From Fontisubflavum oceani (GTDB lineage Bacteria; Pseudomonadota; Alphaproteobacteria; Rhodobacterales; Rhodobacteraceae): 64,000 nucleotides of DNA. Shown here piece by piece: positions 47,108-56,966 of the stretch. Position 1 is the stretch's first letter, and each line of letters opens with the position of its first letter. A program made the position numbers and the translations under genes. The notes beneath the pieces were generated by a model. The model was not told where the DNA came from and did no database searches. It saw nothing but the letters and a program-made list of their open reading frames with translations. Location: contig NZ_CP129111.1 of NCBI RefSeq assembly GCF_030407165.1, forward strand, positions 992,001 to 1,056,000, read 5' to 3'.

Positions 47108-48292
47108 ATGACCGCCAGCGCCCCTGTCACGCAGGATGTTTTGACCATTCCGCGCAAATTGCCCGACGGGCCCATCAATCTGGTGGGCCTGACACGTCCG
47201 CAATTGCGCGAGACATTGATTGCCCATGGCACGCCGGAGAAACAGGCACGGATGCGGGTGGGCCAGATCTGGCAGTGGATCTACCAAAAGGGCATTCGCG
47301 ACTTCGATGCGATGACCAATCTCAGCAAAGCTTATCGCGCTGAACTGGCGGAGCGTTTTGTCATCGCTCTGCCCGAGGTGGTCAGCCGTCAGGTTTCCGC
47401 TGATGGCACCCGGAAGTATCTGGTGCGGATCGCTGGCGGCCATGAGGTCGAGGTTGTCTATATCCCCGAGGAAGATCGCGGGACGCTCTGCATTTCGAGC
47501 CAGGTCGGTTGCACGCTAACGTGCTCCTTTTGTCACACCGGCACGCAGAAACTAGTGCGCAATCTGACCTCTGGTGAGATCATTGGTCAGGTAATGCTGG
47601 CCCGCGACGACCTGGATGAATGGCCGGAACCTGGTGAAGGGTCCGATGCGAAACCGCGCCTTCTGTCGAACATTGTGCTGATGGGGATGGGTGAGCCGCT
47701 CTATAACTTCGAAGGCGTCCGCGATGCGATGAAGATCGCGATGGATCCGGAAGGTATCTCGCTCAGCCGCCGCCGGATCACACTCTCGACCTCCGGCGTC
47801 GTGCCAGAGATTGCGCGGACCGCCGAAGAGATCGGCTGTATGCTCGCCGTCAGTTTCCATGCAACCACCGACGAGGTGCGTGACAAGCTGGTGCCGATCA
47901 ACAAGAAATGGCCGATTGCCGAGTTGCTGGACGCATTGCGGGCCTATCCGAAAGCCTCGAACAGCGAGCGGATTACCTTTGAATATGTCATGTTGAAAGA
48001 CGTGAATGACAGCGATGAAGACGCCCGCCGTCTGGTCAAGCTGATCCAGGGCATTCCGGCGAAGATCAACCTGATCCCATTCAATGAATGGCCCGGCGCG
48101 CCCTATGAGCGCTCCGATTGGCAGCGGATCGAGAAGTTTGCCGACATCGTCTACAAAGCTGGCTATGCCAGTCCGATCCGAACCCCGCGTGGCGAAGACA
48201 TCATGGCCGCCTGCGGTCAGTTGAAATCCGCCACCGAGCGGGCGCGGAAGTCCCGCGCGCAGATTGCGGCGGAAACCGGCCTACCCGGCTAA
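47108..48292 (+). CDS. rlmN: 23S rRNA (adenine2503-C2)-methyltransferase
   Basis: A radical-SAM enzyme of 394 residues that methylates A2503 of 23S rRNA and A37 of some tRNAs. The CxxxCxxC motif is CTLTCSFC (about 138-145). The GMGEPLYN segment binds SAM, and the C-terminal catalytic Cys is in MAACGQL (about 368). ATG 47108 follows GAGGAAA. The length is typical and the gene intact. Confidence 0.97.
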   Translation: MTASAPVTQDVLTIPRKLPDGPINLVGLTRPQLRETLIAHGTPEKQARMRVGQIWQWIYQKGIRDFDAMTNLSKAYRAELAERFVIALPEVVSRQVSADGTRKYLVRIAGGHEVEVVYIPEEDRGTLCISSQVGCTLTCSFCHTGTQKLVRNLTSGEIIGQVMLARDDLDEWPEPGEGSDAKPRLLSNIVLMGMGEPLYNFEGVRDAMKIAMDPEGISLSRRRITLSTSGVVPEIARTAEEIGCMLAVSFHATTDEVRDKLVPINKKWPIAELLDALRAYPKASNSERITFEYVMLKDVNDSDEDARRLVKLIQGIPAKINLIPFNEWPGAPYERSDWQRIEKFADIVYKAGYASPIRTPRGEDIMAACGQLKSATERARKSRAQIAAETGLPG

Positions 48293-48312
48293 ATCATAGC
48301 ATAACGGAATAG

Positions 48313-48342
48313 AAAAAGGCGGCCCAAACGGACCGCCTTTTT
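48313..48342. terminator. Intrinsic terminator after rlmN
   Basis: AAAAAGGCGG at 48313-48322 pairs with CCGCCTTTTT at 48333-48342. The A-run and T-run allow it to serve both rlmN and the convergent small-peptide gene. Confidence 0.93.
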
Positions 48343-48366
48343 ACCTAGCACTAACGCTGTGACCGA

Positions 48367-48546
48367 TTAGTCGGCGACAGCAGCAGCGATCAGCAGAAGC
48401 GCCAAGATCGGAACGATGATGCCACCAGCAGAGGTCGAAGTGTCCTCAACGATAACAACAGGTTCCAGAACCGGTTCGGCCATGCCGCCTGCGAAAGCGG
48501 AGGTGGCGGCAACCGAAATTACGGCGGCGAGAGCGAGTTTCTTCAT
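48367..48546 (-). CDS. Small secreted/membrane peptide, 59 residues
   Basis: ATG 48546 is preceded by GAGGATACT. The peptide has a signal-like N-terminus (MKKLALAAVISVAATSAFA), an acidic Pro/Val linker (EPVLEPVVIVEDTS) and a hydrophobic C-terminal segment (GGIIVPILALLLIAAAVAD). This pattern is common in Rhodobacterales, where such peptides are sometimes mislabelled ferrochelatase. The open frame to 48678 is rejected because the signal sequence would become internal. Function unknown. Confidence 0.8.
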   Translation of the reverse strand: MKKLALAAVISVAATSAFAGGMAEPVLEPVVIVEDTSTSAGGIIVPILALLLIAAAVAD

Positions 48547-48694
48547 AGTATCCTCCAAGATACGCCCCTTATGGCGCGGAATTGCGCAGCTATAGGGCAC
48601 CCAAGACTGTACCTCGTGATCCGGTTTAACCAGCAATGACAGTCGATTGCAATGCTGCGGAAATGCCCGAAACTTCACGAGAGGCGATTTGTCG

Positions 48695-49285
48695 TCAAAT
48701 AAGCAACACTTGCGTGCCGCGATTGGTCATGGCGAACAACTCAGCGATATGTTCGTTGTAAAGCCCGATGCAGCCATTCGACGACCGGCGCCCTATTTTG
48801 CGCGTATCATGGGTCCCGTGGATCCGATAATAGGTCCAACTGAGATAAAGCGCGTGGGTGCCAAGCGGATTGTCGGGGCCAGGTGGCACATAGTCGGGCC
48901 ATTCTGGATTGCGTTCCTGCATCGCCGGAGTTGGCCGCCAATCGGGGCCTTCAACCATACGCACGACTTCGGTGCGGCCCCGCCGGGTCAGGTCTTCGGA
49001 CAGCGGCACAGAGGTCGGGTAAAGCCGATAGGTGCTTTGGTCCTCGCTCCAATAATGCAAGGCGCGTGAGGTGATATCGACGAGGATTGCGCCGTTCCGC
49101 GTGTCGCTGAAATAGGGCCGCCAATCGAGCGTTCGGAAGCTCGAGATATTGTGGCGGACGCTTTGTGAGATATCGAGTTCAATCTCGACGGTCTCATTCG
49201 ACGATTGCGCCAGGGCAGGTGCCGCCAGACCGGCAGCAGCGGTGCTCAAAAACAGACGGCGGGACAGTTGCGTTGGCTTGTGCAT
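48695..49285 (-). CDS. L,D-transpeptidase (YkuD domain), Tat-type signal
   Basis: A 196-residue secreted enzyme that cross-links peptidoglycan or attaches proteins to it. The N-terminus LSRRLFLSTAAAGLAAPALAQ has a twin-arginine motif. The YkuD catalytic region IHGTHDTRKIGRRSSNGCIGL carries the His and Cys. AAGGAGA precedes ATG 49285. It is divergent from the CAP lipoprotein gene, and the 181-base interval contains a 9-bp inverted repeat (AATCAAACA at 49355 and TGTTTGATT at 49395). Confidence 0.93.
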   Translation of the reverse strand: MHKPTQLSRRLFLSTAAAGLAAPALAQSSNETVEIELDISQSVRHNISSFRTLDWRPYFSDTRNGAILVDITSRALHYWSEDQSTYRLYPTSVPLSEDLTRRGRTEVVRMVEGPDWRPTPAMQERNPEWPDYVPPGPDNPLGTHALYLSWTYYRIHGTHDTRKIGRRSSNGCIGLYNEHIAELFAMTNRGTQVLLI

Positions 49286-49466
49286 AAACAATCTCCTTCG
49301 GGAGGGCACGCCCGATTTCAACGCGCAAATTATGGCGCGGGCGCCGTATCCGCAAATCAAACAATGCTGTGAGCGCGCGAAAATCTGCCAGTTGTGTTTG
49401 ATTGAGCGCAGGCGGCCCTGTAAGTCTCGGGGTCAAGAAACGGGCTTTGAGACAGGTTTTTGGGTG

Positions 49467-50034
49467 ATGAACAGACGGTTTATGCTTCTCTCAACCCGGC
49501 GCTTTGGCGCTTTCGGCCTGCGTGTCGAACACATCGCCGCGTTTGGGGCCTGATGGGCGTCCGCTGCCGACAATCTATCGAATCAACCCCAATGATGAGG
49601 CGCGTATTCAGTTTCGCGTGCTCGACAGTATCAACTCGTTGCGCTCGGCGGCGGGCGCGCCGCCTTTGCAACTCAATGCCGAGTTGAACGCCTCTGCCGC
49701 CACGCATTCGCGCGATATGTCGGTGCAAAACCGGCCATGGCATTTCGGCTCCGACGGCTCGTCGCCGATCGACCGCGCGCGTCGCGTGGGATATCTCGGT
49801 ACGGTTCTTGGCGAAAACATTTCGGAGACCTATGAGTCCGAGTTGGAAACCGTCGCCGCCTGGATGCAGCAGCCCGATACGCGCGATGTGATCACCGACC
49901 CCACCGCGCGCGACCTGGGCTTTGCGTTTTTTCAAGAAGAGAACGGCAAAATCTGGTGGACCATGGTCACCGGCGATGGGGCCAGCACCGCGCAGAATGT
50001 GCCAACACCGATTGCGCAGGCAGCCGCCTTCTAA
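49467..50034 (+). CDS. CAP-domain lipoprotein, frame shift in the signal peptide near 49491-49502
   Basis: The frame at 49504-50034 encodes LALSACVSN, a lipobox, and then a CAP/SCP-like domain (LDSINSLRSAAGAPPLQLN, AATHSRDM, GENISE). ATG 49467 starts MNRRFMLLST in another frame. Removing one C near 49497-49500 joins them into a normal lipoprotein of about 188 residues. TTG 49504 alone would give a truncated signal. The likely role is in the envelope, beside two L,D-transpeptidases. As with the other breaks, sequencing error is probable. Confidence 0.8.
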
Positions 50035-50046
50035 AACACCGGCTCT

Positions 50047-50535
50047 TCAGGGAAAGATGTCGATGATGGTGCCGTTATTCACCATCGCGTAAATCTGCCG
50101 CATCTCGGCATTGGTCACCGCGATGCAGCCCCAGGTCCAATCATCCTCACCGCGAAACAGGCGCGGCGTGCCGTGGATGAAGATATCTCCACCGGGCGAT
50201 TCACCCAACTCGGCGGCCCGGGCGCGGTCTTCGGCGTTGGGATAGCTGATGCCGATTGACAGATAGAAGTCGCTATTGGGATTGCGCCGGTCGATGTAGT
50301 ACCGCCCCTCGGGCGTCCGCCCATCACCTTCCACCTCTTTGTGGCCCGTCGGCGCGAACCCAAGCTCGAACTCATAGCTTTCCAGCACCGTTTCATGGTG
50401 GAGAAGATACATCTGACGACTGCTTTTATGGACCTCGATCCGGGTCACTTCCGGCCCGGTATAGTCGATAAAGCGCGAACAGGCCGCCGTGCCCAGAAGC
50501 AGTACGCTCATCAGCACAAAACTCAGAATCCGCAT
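50047..50535 (-). CDS. L,D-transpeptidase lipoprotein (YkuD domain)
   Basis: A 162-residue protein with a lipoprotein signal (LLLGTAAC, about 13-20) and a YkuD domain. Catalytic residues lie in FIHGTPRLF and WTWGCIAVTNAEM. ATG 50535 is chosen because it places the signal correctly; the frame remains open to 50646. It is convergent with the CAP lipoprotein gene, with 12 bases between stops. The pair with the Tat-type L,D-transpeptidase suggests non-redundant exported enzymes. Confidence 0.92.
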   Translation of the reverse strand: MRILSFVLMSVLLLGTAACSRFIDYTGPEVTRIEVHKSSRQMYLLHHETVLESYEFELGFAPTGHKEVEGDGRTPEGRYYIDRRNPNSDFYLSIGISYPNAEDRARAAELGESPGGDIFIHGTPRLFRGEDDWTWGCIAVTNAEMRQIYAMVNNGTIIDIFP

Positions 50536-50605
50536 GTGTTGGGTCCGATCCACTGCTCTTGTTGTTGCGCGCATTGATACAGCAACCGCGCTTGCCAAGG
50601 AATCG

Positions 50606-51466
50606 TTAATCGGTGGCCTCCGCCGCCAGGAGCGCCTGAAGCCCAACGCGATAATCTGGATAGCGCAGGGTCACGCCGAGGTCCTCTTTGATCCGTTTGT
50701 TCGATACCCGCTTGCTTTCGGCATAAAAACTGCGGGCCATCGGCGACATCTCGGCCTGATCAATCGGGATCGCTGGCGGTGTCGGCAGGCCCAACAGTTC
50801 CGCCGCATAAGCGATCACATCTTCGGGAGGGGCGGCCTCATCATCGCAAAGATTGTAGATCGCGCCCGGATTGGGCCGTGTCATCGAAGCCCAAAGCACC
50901 TGCGCGATGTCGTCGACATGGATGCGGCTGAACACCTGCCCCGGCTTGATGATCCGCCGTGCCGTCCCGCGCCGAACCTTGGCAAACGGCCCCCGGCCCG
51001 GGCCATAAATCCCCGCCAGCCGGAAGATATGCAGCGGGGCGCCGGTTTCGGCGGCCAGGTTCTGCCAAGCGGCCTCAGCCGCGACGCGGGCCTTCCCCCG
51101 CTCGGTGGAGGGGGTTAGCGGCGTGGTTTCGTCGACCCACCCGCCTTGGTGGTCGCCATAAACGCCGGTGGTCGAGAGATAGCCGATCCAAGCTTTATCA
51201 CCAGCGACCCCTGCAATCTCGTCCCGCAAAGCTGCCAAAACCGGGTCGCCCTCCGGTCCCGGCCCGGCGGAGATCAGAATATGCGTCGCCCGCGCCAGGT
51301 CATCTCGCAGGTCGTCGCCGGGGAATAGCCGTGCAGTGAGGCCATCCGCGCGGAGCGCGTCTGCTTTCTCTGCCCGTCTCGTGGTGCCGATCACCTCCCA
51401 ATCCGGCGGCAACAGTCGCGCCAAGGCCTGCGCCGAATAGCCATGGCCGAAACTCAACAAAATCAT
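50606..51466 (-). CDS. NAD-dependent epimerase/dehydratase family protein (YeeZ-like)
   Basis: A 286-residue atypical SDR protein with an N-terminal [12 protein letters not shown] loop instead of the usual GxxGxxG, a YLSTTGVYG segment and [14 protein letters not shown]. This matches SDRs annotated as YeeZ-like nucleoside-diphosphate sugar epimerases. ATG 51466 overlaps the queG stop by four bases. The actual substrate is not known. Confidence 0.88.
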   Translation of the reverse strand: MILLSFGHGYSAQALARLLPPDWEVIGTTRRAEKADALRADGLTARLFPGDDLRDDLARATHILISAGPGPEGDPVLAALRDEIAGVAGDKAWIGYLSTTGVYGDHQGGWVDETTPLTPSTERGKARVAAEAAWQNLAAETGAPLHIFRLAGIYGPGRGPFAKVRRGTARRIIKPGQVFSRIHVDDIAQVLWASMTRPNPGAIYNLCDDEAAPPEDVIAYAAELLGLPTPPAIPIDQAEMSPMARSFYAESKRVSNKRIKEDLGVTLRYPDYRVGLQALLAAEATD

Positions 51467-52494
51467 CGCAATTGCTCCACCGCCCATCGGGCCGCATCCG
51501 CAACGGCCTCATCTGGGTCATCAATCAGGCTCTGCGCTGCGGATTCGAGCCGTTTTTCGCCGCTATTCCCGATCGCATACAGCACATTGCGGACAAACCG
51601 GTCGCGCCCGATCCGCTTGATCGGAGAGCCCGAAAACAGTGCTCGAAATGCGGCGTCATCCAGCCCCACAAGATCCTCTAGAGGCGGAGATTGCAATTCA
51701 GGTCGCCCGGCATAGCGCATCTCTCGCGCCTCCACCGCGAACTTGTTCCATGGACAGGCCGCCAGACAGTCATCGCATCCATAAATCCGGTTGCCCATCT
51801 TGGCCCGCAGTTCCAGATCCACCGGCCCTTTATGCTCGATGGTCAGATAGGAAATGCAGCGCCGCGCATCGAGTTGGAACGGCGCGGGAAATGCGTTGGT
51901 CGGGCATATATCCAGACAGGCCGTGCAGGAGCCGCAATGCTCGCCCTCCGGCGCGTCAGGTTCAAACGCCACCGTGGTGAAAATCGCGCCGAGGAAGAAC
52001 CAGTTTCCCAAATCCCGGCTCAGCAGATTGGTATGCTTGCCCTGCCAGCCCAACCCGGCGGCTTCGGCCAGCGGCTTTTCCATCACGGGCGCGGTATCGA
52101 CAAAGACTTTGATCGCCTCGCCGGGTCGCTGCTCCAAGAGCCAGCGGCCGACGCGCTTCAAACGCTTCTTCACCAGGTCATGATAGTCTCTGTTCTGGGC
52201 ATAAACGCTGATTGTGGCCCGATCCCGCCGCTCAATCGCGGCCAGTGGATCGACCTCTGGCGTATACATCTCGGCCAGCATGATGACGGAACGCGCCTCG
52301 GGCCAAAGCGCTGCCGGGTCGCCGCGCCAGCCCATACGCTCCTCCATCCAGCCCATCTGCCCATGACGCCCCTCGGCCACATAATCCGCCAACCGCTCAG
52401 GGGCCAAAGGAATGGCATCGGGGCGGCAAATCCCAAGTTTTGCAAAGCCAGCCGCGCGGGCCTCGGCCTCAAGTGCCGCGCGCAGATCGCTCAA
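51463..52494 (-). CDS. queG: Epoxyqueuosine reductase
   Basis: The cobalamin-dependent Fe-S enzyme of 343 residues that finishes queuosine in tRNA. Two 4Fe-4S motifs are [12 protein letters not shown] and CDDCLAACP (with the usual fourth cysteines nearby), and the N-terminal part binds the cobamide. TTG 52494 overlaps the gst stop as TTGA and gives the expected N-terminus [11 protein letters not shown]; the longer frame to 52620 would overlap gst. Its need for B12 links it to the uptake operon in this window. Confidence 0.95.
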   Translation of the reverse strand: MSDLRAALEAEARAAGFAKLGICRPDAIPLAPERLADYVAEGRHGQMGWMEERMGWRGDPAALWPEARSVIMLAEMYTPEVDPLAAIERRDRATISVYAQNRDYHDLVKKRLKRVGRWLLEQRPGEAIKVFVDTAPVMEKPLAEAAGLGWQGKHTNLLSRDLGNWFFLGAIFTTVAFEPDAPEGEHCGSCTACLDICPTNAFPAPFQLDARRCISYLTIEHKGPVDLELRAKMGNRIYGCDDCLAACPWNKFAVEAREMRYAGRPELQSPPLEDLVGLDDAAFRALFSGSPIKRIGRDRFVRNVLYAIGNSGEKRLESAAQSLIDDPDEAVADAARWAVEQLR

Positions 52495-53156
52495 AAGTCC
52501 AGATTGGCGTAGTGGGGCGGCTGGATGAAACCAGACACCTGATCGGCCAGGATCGACCGGAAGGCAGGCCGCGATTTGATCTTCGCATACCAGTCTTTGA
52601 CGATCTCGGATCGGTTCCAATCCACGTCCGAGATGTAATCGAGGCAGCTCAGATGCGCCGCAGCGGTGAAATCCGCGAGGCTCATCCGGTCACCCGCAAG
52701 CCAACGGCGATGATCAAGCAGCCAGTTCATGTAATCGAGATGGAATTTGATCTGCTGCGCCCCGGTTTTCACCGCTTTGCCGTCAGGATAGCCGCCTCGC
52801 ATGATCTTCTTATTGACCCGCTCATAGACCAGATTGGCCGTCACCTCGCGATGGAACTTGTCGTCAAACCATCCGCAGAGCCGCCGCACCTCGGCGCGAC
52901 CCTTCGCCTCGCTCGGCATCAAGGGCGGCGTCGGCACGGTCTCTTCGATGTATTCGCAAATCGCCTGACTGTCCGACAGCATCAGCCCGTCAATCTTCAG
53001 AACCGGCACCTTGCCGGCGGGATTCCGGCGCAGAAACTCGGTCGACGGTTCCCAATACCGCTCATCAACCAGTTCTACCTCGATCTTCTTTTCGGCCAAG
53101 ACCAGGCGAACTTTGCGGCAAAAGGGCGAGAGGGCAAAATGATATAGGCGCGTCAT
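52491..53156 (-). CDS. Glutathione S-transferase family protein
   Basis: A 221-residue GST-fold protein with a thioredoxin-like N-terminal domain ([20 protein letters not shown], cis-Pro in [18 protein letters not shown]) and an all-helical C-terminal domain. ATG 53156 follows GAGC on the coding strand; the open frame to 53201 is disregarded. It is coupled to queG by a four-base overlap. Substrate unknown. Confidence 0.92.
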   Translation of the reverse strand: MTRLYHFALSPFCRKVRLVLAEKKIEVELVDERYWEPSTEFLRRNPAGKVPVLKIDGLMLSDSQAICEYIEETVPTPPLMPSEAKGRAEVRRLCGWFDDKFHREVTANLVYERVNKKIMRGGYPDGKAVKTGAQQIKFHLDYMNWLLDHRRWLAGDRMSLADFTAAAHLSCLDYISDVDWNRSEIVKDWYAKIKSRPAFRSILADQVSGFIQPPHYANLDF

Positions 53157-53210
53157 GCTCGGCTCTTCATTCTTGTTCGACCCCTTCTTTGCCTCGCCCA
53201 AGCGGCAATT

Positions 53211-53975
53211 TCAATTCGCAAAGCACGCATCCCGACCATCGGCGCGGATCGTTGCCGCACCATCGAGGATGCTCGCAGCCCTGCGACGGGTCGCATTGCT
53301 TGGGTCTGATGCGGAGCGTGTTTGCGGGCTTGGCAAGATCGCGGCGAGCCGCGCGGCTTGGGTCGGTGTCAGATCTGCGGCGGTAACGCCGAAGTAATGC
53401 AGCGCCGCAGCTTCGGCCCCAAACACCCCCTCATCAAACTCGGCAACGTTCAGGTAAACCTCCAACACCCTGCGCTTAGGCCAGATCAGTTCCATCACGG
53501 GGGTGATCGTCGCCTCAAGCGCCTTTCTCAGCCAGGATCGCCCGTGCCAGAGAAAGGTGTTTTTCACCGTTTGCTGGCTGATCGTCGAGGCGCCTCTTGA
53601 CCCGCCATCAGCAATCGCATCGCGGATCGCGTTCATGTCGAACCCCCAATGCAGACAGAAATTCGCATCTTCTGCAGCCACCACGGCGCGCTGCAAATGC
53701 GGCGAGATTTCTTCTATCGGCACCCAATCGCGCTCGATCCCATTCAGCCGCCAGCCCTCCGAGATCATATAGGGCGTGCGCGGAACCGGCACGACGGCAT
53801 AGAGCGCGACCCAGGCCACGCCCAAGGCTACGACCAGGAGAATCGCCCGCGTGACCCATCGCACGCCACGCTGCACAACGCCTCGAAACCACGAGGTCTC
53901 ACGCGTCAGGGCCTTGCGCACCGGATCGCGTTTCCGCTTTCGGGATGTTGCTCGTTTTGCCATCTCGCCCGTCAT
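53211..53975 (-). CDS. mtgA: Monofunctional biosynthetic peptidoglycan transglycosylase
   Basis: An inner-membrane glycosyltransferase of about 254 residues that polymerizes lipid II glycan chains. A basic N-terminus is followed by one membrane helix (TRAILLVVALGVAWVALYAV). The GT51 motifs are AAEDANFCLHWG, RGASTISQQTVKNTFLW and the KRRVLEVYLNVAEF segment. ATG 53975 is preceded by AAGAAG; ATG 53963 is an alternative. It joins pbpC, uppP and two L,D-transpeptidases as cell-wall genes of the window. Confidence 0.94.
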   Translation of the reverse strand: MTGEMAKRATSRKRKRDPVRKALTRETSWFRGVVQRGVRWVTRAILLVVALGVAWVALYAVVPVPRTPYMISEGWRLNGIERDWVPIEEISPHLQRAVVAAEDANFCLHWGFDMNAIRDAIADGGSRGASTISQQTVKNTFLWHGRSWLRKALEATITPVMELIWPKRRVLEVYLNVAEFDEGVFGAEAAALHYFGVTAADLTPTQAARLAAILPSPQTRSASDPSNATRRRAASILDGAATIRADGRDACFAN

Positions 53976-54079
53976 TTGGGTCTTCTTTGGATCAGAAATA
54001 CCCCCGTTGGCGGCAAAACCAAAGCCCTCCATGCGATGGACCGCAGGGCTTTATCGGCAAGTGATGCCGATTTGATTGC

Positions 54080-54520
54080 CTAGCGCTTCAAATCCGCGCC
54101 TGGATTGCGCGCGCCGGACGGGCTCGCGGAATGCGCCACCTCTGCACCCAGAATATCGACCCAGGTGTGTTTCCGATGCTCATAGACGGAGAACAGCGGC
54201 GCCGGAAAAGTGGGGTCTGCGAAATTCCCCACGGGAATCGCCGTGACCCCGGGCCAGCCTTCGATCACATAGGCGAGCGTCGACCCGCAGTCTGGGCAAA
54301 ACCGATACGTGGCCCGGTGCCCGCTATCGGCGATCCGGGACCAGGTTTTTGACCTGCCGTCGATCCGAACATGCGCATCTGGCCAGCGGGCTTGCGTCGC
54401 AAAGGCGCTGCCACTGCGTTTCTGGCAGGCCAGGCAATGGCAGACCGAGATACGCACCGGCTCGCCCGTGCATGTCGCCGTCAGTTGGCCGCAGCGACAG
54501 GTGGCGGTTCGTGTCGTCAT
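54080..54520 (-). CDS. GFA family protein, third copy in the window
   Basis: A 146-residue GFA-fold protein with CRC (about 8-10), CHCLAC (about 27-32) and CPDCGS (about 76) as zinc ligands. GGAGGGG lies before ATG 54520. It stands alone between mtgA and the TetR gene and is not close to either GFA protein near gltB. The open frame up to 54616 overlaps the TetR gene and is not used. Confidence 0.9.
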   Translation of the reverse strand: MTTRTATCRCGQLTATCTGEPVRISVCHCLACQKRSGSAFATQARWPDAHVRIDGRSKTWSRIADSGHRATYRFCPDCGSTLAYVIEGWPGVTAIPVGNFADPTFPAPLFSVYEHRKHTWVDILGAEVAHSASPSGARNPGADLKR

Positions 54521-54566
54521 GATATCCCCTCCTCTGAAGGGGCAGCTTATCAAGTGTGGGCTGTTC

Positions 54567-55142
54567 TCAAAGCCCTCGGACGCCGTCCAACACCATATCG
54601 GTGACCAGATCGCCATAAGCCGCGCGGCTGATCCCTTTGCCCTGTCGGTGCCACATGTAGAACCAGTTCAGCATGCCAAAAACGGTCATGGTCACGGCGC
54701 GCGGCTCCTTACGAACACCAATCGCCGCCAACGCGTCGCCCATCCGCTGCACAAGACGGCGTTGAAGGTCGACCAGAGGCGCTTTCAACTCGGCTGGCAG
54801 GGTCTCCAAGGCGTCGATTTGTAGTTTGTGCTCCGCATCCGCGTCGCGGTAATTGGCAAGAATGGCGTGGATCAATGCACGCAGATGGGCCTCTGGCGCG
54901 TCACCCTCTGGCACCGCTTCGACCGCATCGACCAAAGCGCCCAGATGCCCTTCCAGGATGTCGAAAAGCAGCGCCTCCTTGCTGTCATAGTAGTGATAGA
55001 TCAGCGCTTTAGAGACGCCGCAGGCCGTCGCCACCGAGGCCATCGAGGCGCGATCATAGCCATGTTCCGCAAAGTGCGTCGCGGCCCCCTTGCGCAAGGC
55101 GGCGCGTTTCTCGGCATGATCTCGGGCCAATCCGCGCGGCAT
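54567..55142 (-). CDS. TetR family regulator, next to paaK
   Basis: A 191-residue regulator. The N-terminal helix-turn-helix is in ASMASVATACGVSKALIYHYY, followed by an all-helical ligand domain. ATG 55142 is four bases from the paaK stop, so it is cotranscribed with paaK and paaI. TetR proteins in this position commonly repress paa genes and respond to phenylacetyl-CoA or related thioesters. A dyad between paaI and paaZ is its candidate operator. PaaX is also present, so regulation may be double. Confidence 0.9.
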   Translation of the reverse strand: MPRGLARDHAEKRAALRKGAATHFAEHGYDRASMASVATACGVSKALIYHYYDSKEALLFDILEGHLGALVDAVEAVPEGDAPEAHLRALIHAILANYRDADAEHKLQIDALETLPAELKAPLVDLQRRLVQRMGDALAAIGVRKEPRAVTMTVFGMLNWFYMWHRQGKGISRAAYGDLVTDMVLDGVRGL

Positions 55143-55146
55143 CGAC

Positions 55147-56457
55147 TTAGTCCTTCGGCCGGTTGTCGATGATCCGCACGGCCTTGCCTTGGCTCCGCGC
55201 CACGCCGCCCGAACCATGCGCGGTGATCCCAACCGTCACGCCGACCCGCTCCTTGATCCGCCGTTTCAGGTTTGCCGCCGCTGCGTCTAGCGTCTCCGAA
55301 CCCATCGGCCCGTCTGCCGCCTCCACATGCACGGTCATCTCATCCATCCGGCCCTCACGGCTCAGCTCGATCTGGAAATGCGGCGCAAGCCCGGCGATCT
55401 CCATCAACTGCTCTTCGATCTGGGTCGGGAAGATATTCACCCCGCGCAGGATGATCATATCGTCTGACCGCCCGGTGATCTTCTCCATCCGCCGCATGCT
55501 CCGCGCCGTCCCGGGCAAAAGCCGGGTCAGATCCCGCGTCCGATATCGAATGATCGGGAAGGCCTCTTTGGTGAGCGAGGTAAAGACCAGCTCCCCCTGC
55601 TCGCCATCGGCGACGGGCTGTCCGGTCTTGGGGTTCACCACTTCGGGATAGAAATGATCCTCCCAGATATGCAGCCCGTCTTTGGTCTCCACGCATTCAT
55701 TGGCGACACCCGGCCCCATCACCTCAGACAGGCCATAGATATCGACCGCATGCATGTCGAACGCTTGCTCGATCTCTTCCCGCATCGCGTTGGTCCAAGG
55801 TTCCGCGCCGAAAATCCCGACCTTCAGGGGGCTTTTGCGCGGGTCCAACCCCTGCTCGCGATACGCATCCAGAATCGACAGCGCATAGGACGGCGTGACC
55901 ATGATCGTCGAGGCGCCAAAATCCTCGATCAACCGAACCTGGCGCGGTGTCATTCCACCGGAAACCGGTACAACCGTGCAGCCCAGCTTCTCCGCCCCGT
56001 AATGCGCGCCAAGCCCGCCGGTGAAAAGCCCATAGCCATAAGAGATATGCACCACATCGCCCGGTCGCGTGCCGCTGGCCCGCATCGACCGCGCAACGCA
56101 AGTGGCCCAGGTGTCGATGTCTTTCGCGGTATAGCCCACGACCGTCGGCTGCCCCGTCGTGCCCGAAGACGCATGCACCCGCGCCACCTTGTCCCGCGGC
56201 ACGGCAAACATCCCAAACGGGTAATTGTCCCGCAGGTCCTGCTTCACCGTGAAGGGGAATTTCGCCAGATCCGCGAGCGATTTCAGGTCATCGGGATGCA
56301 CGTCCGCATTGTCAAAACTGTCTCTATAAAAGGGCACATTGGCATAGGCATGGGCGAGGGACCATTTCATCCGCTCCAATTGCAGGGCGGAGATTTCGTC
56401 TCGGCTGGCGATCTCGATCGGGTCCAGGTCCTCCCGCTTCGGCGTCAGGTCCAACAT
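55147..56457 (-). CDS. paaK: Phenylacetate-CoA ligase
   Basis: A 436-residue adenylating enzyme that makes phenylacetyl-CoA, the entry step of the pathway. The motifs are SSGTTGQPTV (about 93-102), YGLSEVMGPG, YRTRDLTRLL and the C-terminal GRSDDMIILRGVNIFP. ATG 56457 overlaps the paaI stop by one base (TGATG) and follows GGAGGAG. The order TetR-paaK-paaI runs divergent from paaZ. Confidence 0.96.
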   Translation of the reverse strand: MLDLTPKREDLDPIEIASRDEISALQLERMKWSLAHAYANVPFYRDSFDNADVHPDDLKSLADLAKFPFTVKQDLRDNYPFGMFAVPRDKVARVHASSGTTGQPTVVGYTAKDIDTWATCVARSMRASGTRPGDVVHISYGYGLFTGGLGAHYGAEKLGCTVVPVSGGMTPRQVRLIEDFGASTIMVTPSYALSILDAYREQGLDPRKSPLKVGIFGAEPWTNAMREEIEQAFDMHAVDIYGLSEVMGPGVANECVETKDGLHIWEDHFYPEVVNPKTGQPVADGEQGELVFTSLTKEAFPIIRYRTRDLTRLLPGTARSMRRMEKITGRSDDMIILRGVNIFPTQIEEQLMEIAGLAPHFQIELSREGRMDEMTVHVEAADGPMGSETLDAAAANLKRRIKERVGVTVGITAHGSGGVARSQGKAVRIIDNRPKD

Positions 56458-56888
56458 CACTTCTCCTCCTCGAAATGCGTGCCTTGAAGGCTGCGGGATG
56501 CGCCGCGGAACAGCGCCACGCGCCGCCCGTCGCCGCCGGTGACAACCACGTCGGTGATCCCACTTCGCCCTTGTTTAGACACTTCGCGCGCTTCCGCCGT
56601 CAGCCGCTCGCCTGGTTGCCCCGGGCTCAGATAGCTGATCGAATTGTGCTGCGCGACGGCGTGTTGGTTGTGGCTGTTGCAAGCGAAGGCAAAGGCGCTG
56701 TCGGCCAGGCTGAAAATCACCCCGCCATGGCAAATCTGATGCCCGTTCAGATGCTCCGGCCGGATCTCGCATGACATCCGCGCATAGCCCGGCCCGACCT
56801 CTTCCAGTCGCATGCCGACCCATTTCGATGCGGCATCGCCGGCCCACATCGCCTCGGCGCTTCGCCGCGCGCGTTCCTCTGGTGTCAT
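56457..56888 (-). CDS. paaI: Hydroxyphenylacetyl-CoA thioesterase
   Basis: A hotdog-fold thioesterase of 143 residues thought to free CoA from dead-end intermediates of the phenylacetate pathway. The family signature HGGVIFSLADSAFAFACN lies near residues 54-71. GGAGG precedes ATG 56888. It is first in the minus-strand transcript with paaK and the TetR gene, divergent from paaZ across 78 bases. Confidence 0.94.
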   Translation of the reverse strand: MTPEERARRSAEAMWAGDAASKWVGMRLEEVGPGYARMSCEIRPEHLNGHQICHGGVIFSLADSAFAFACNSHNQHAVAQHNSISYLSPGQPGERLTAEAREVSKQGRSGITDVVVTGGDGRRVALFRGASRSLQGTHFEEEK

Positions 56889-56922
56889 TCCCGTCCTCCC
56901 TCGCAAAGCAGCTTGACGCAAA

Positions 56923-56937
56923 CCCGACCAATCGGTC
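56923..56937. promoter_or_regulatory. Candidate TetR-type operator between paaI and paaZ
   Basis: CCGACCAATCGG at 56924-56935 has inverted CCGA/TCGG arms, extended by GACC/GGTC at 56926-56937. It lies midway in the divergent paaI/paaZ promoter region, where one bound repressor could block both directions. Assigning it to the nearby TetR protein is inference. Confidence 0.45.
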
Positions 56938-56966
56938 AAGACTGTTTGGCAAGGGAGGACGAATTG

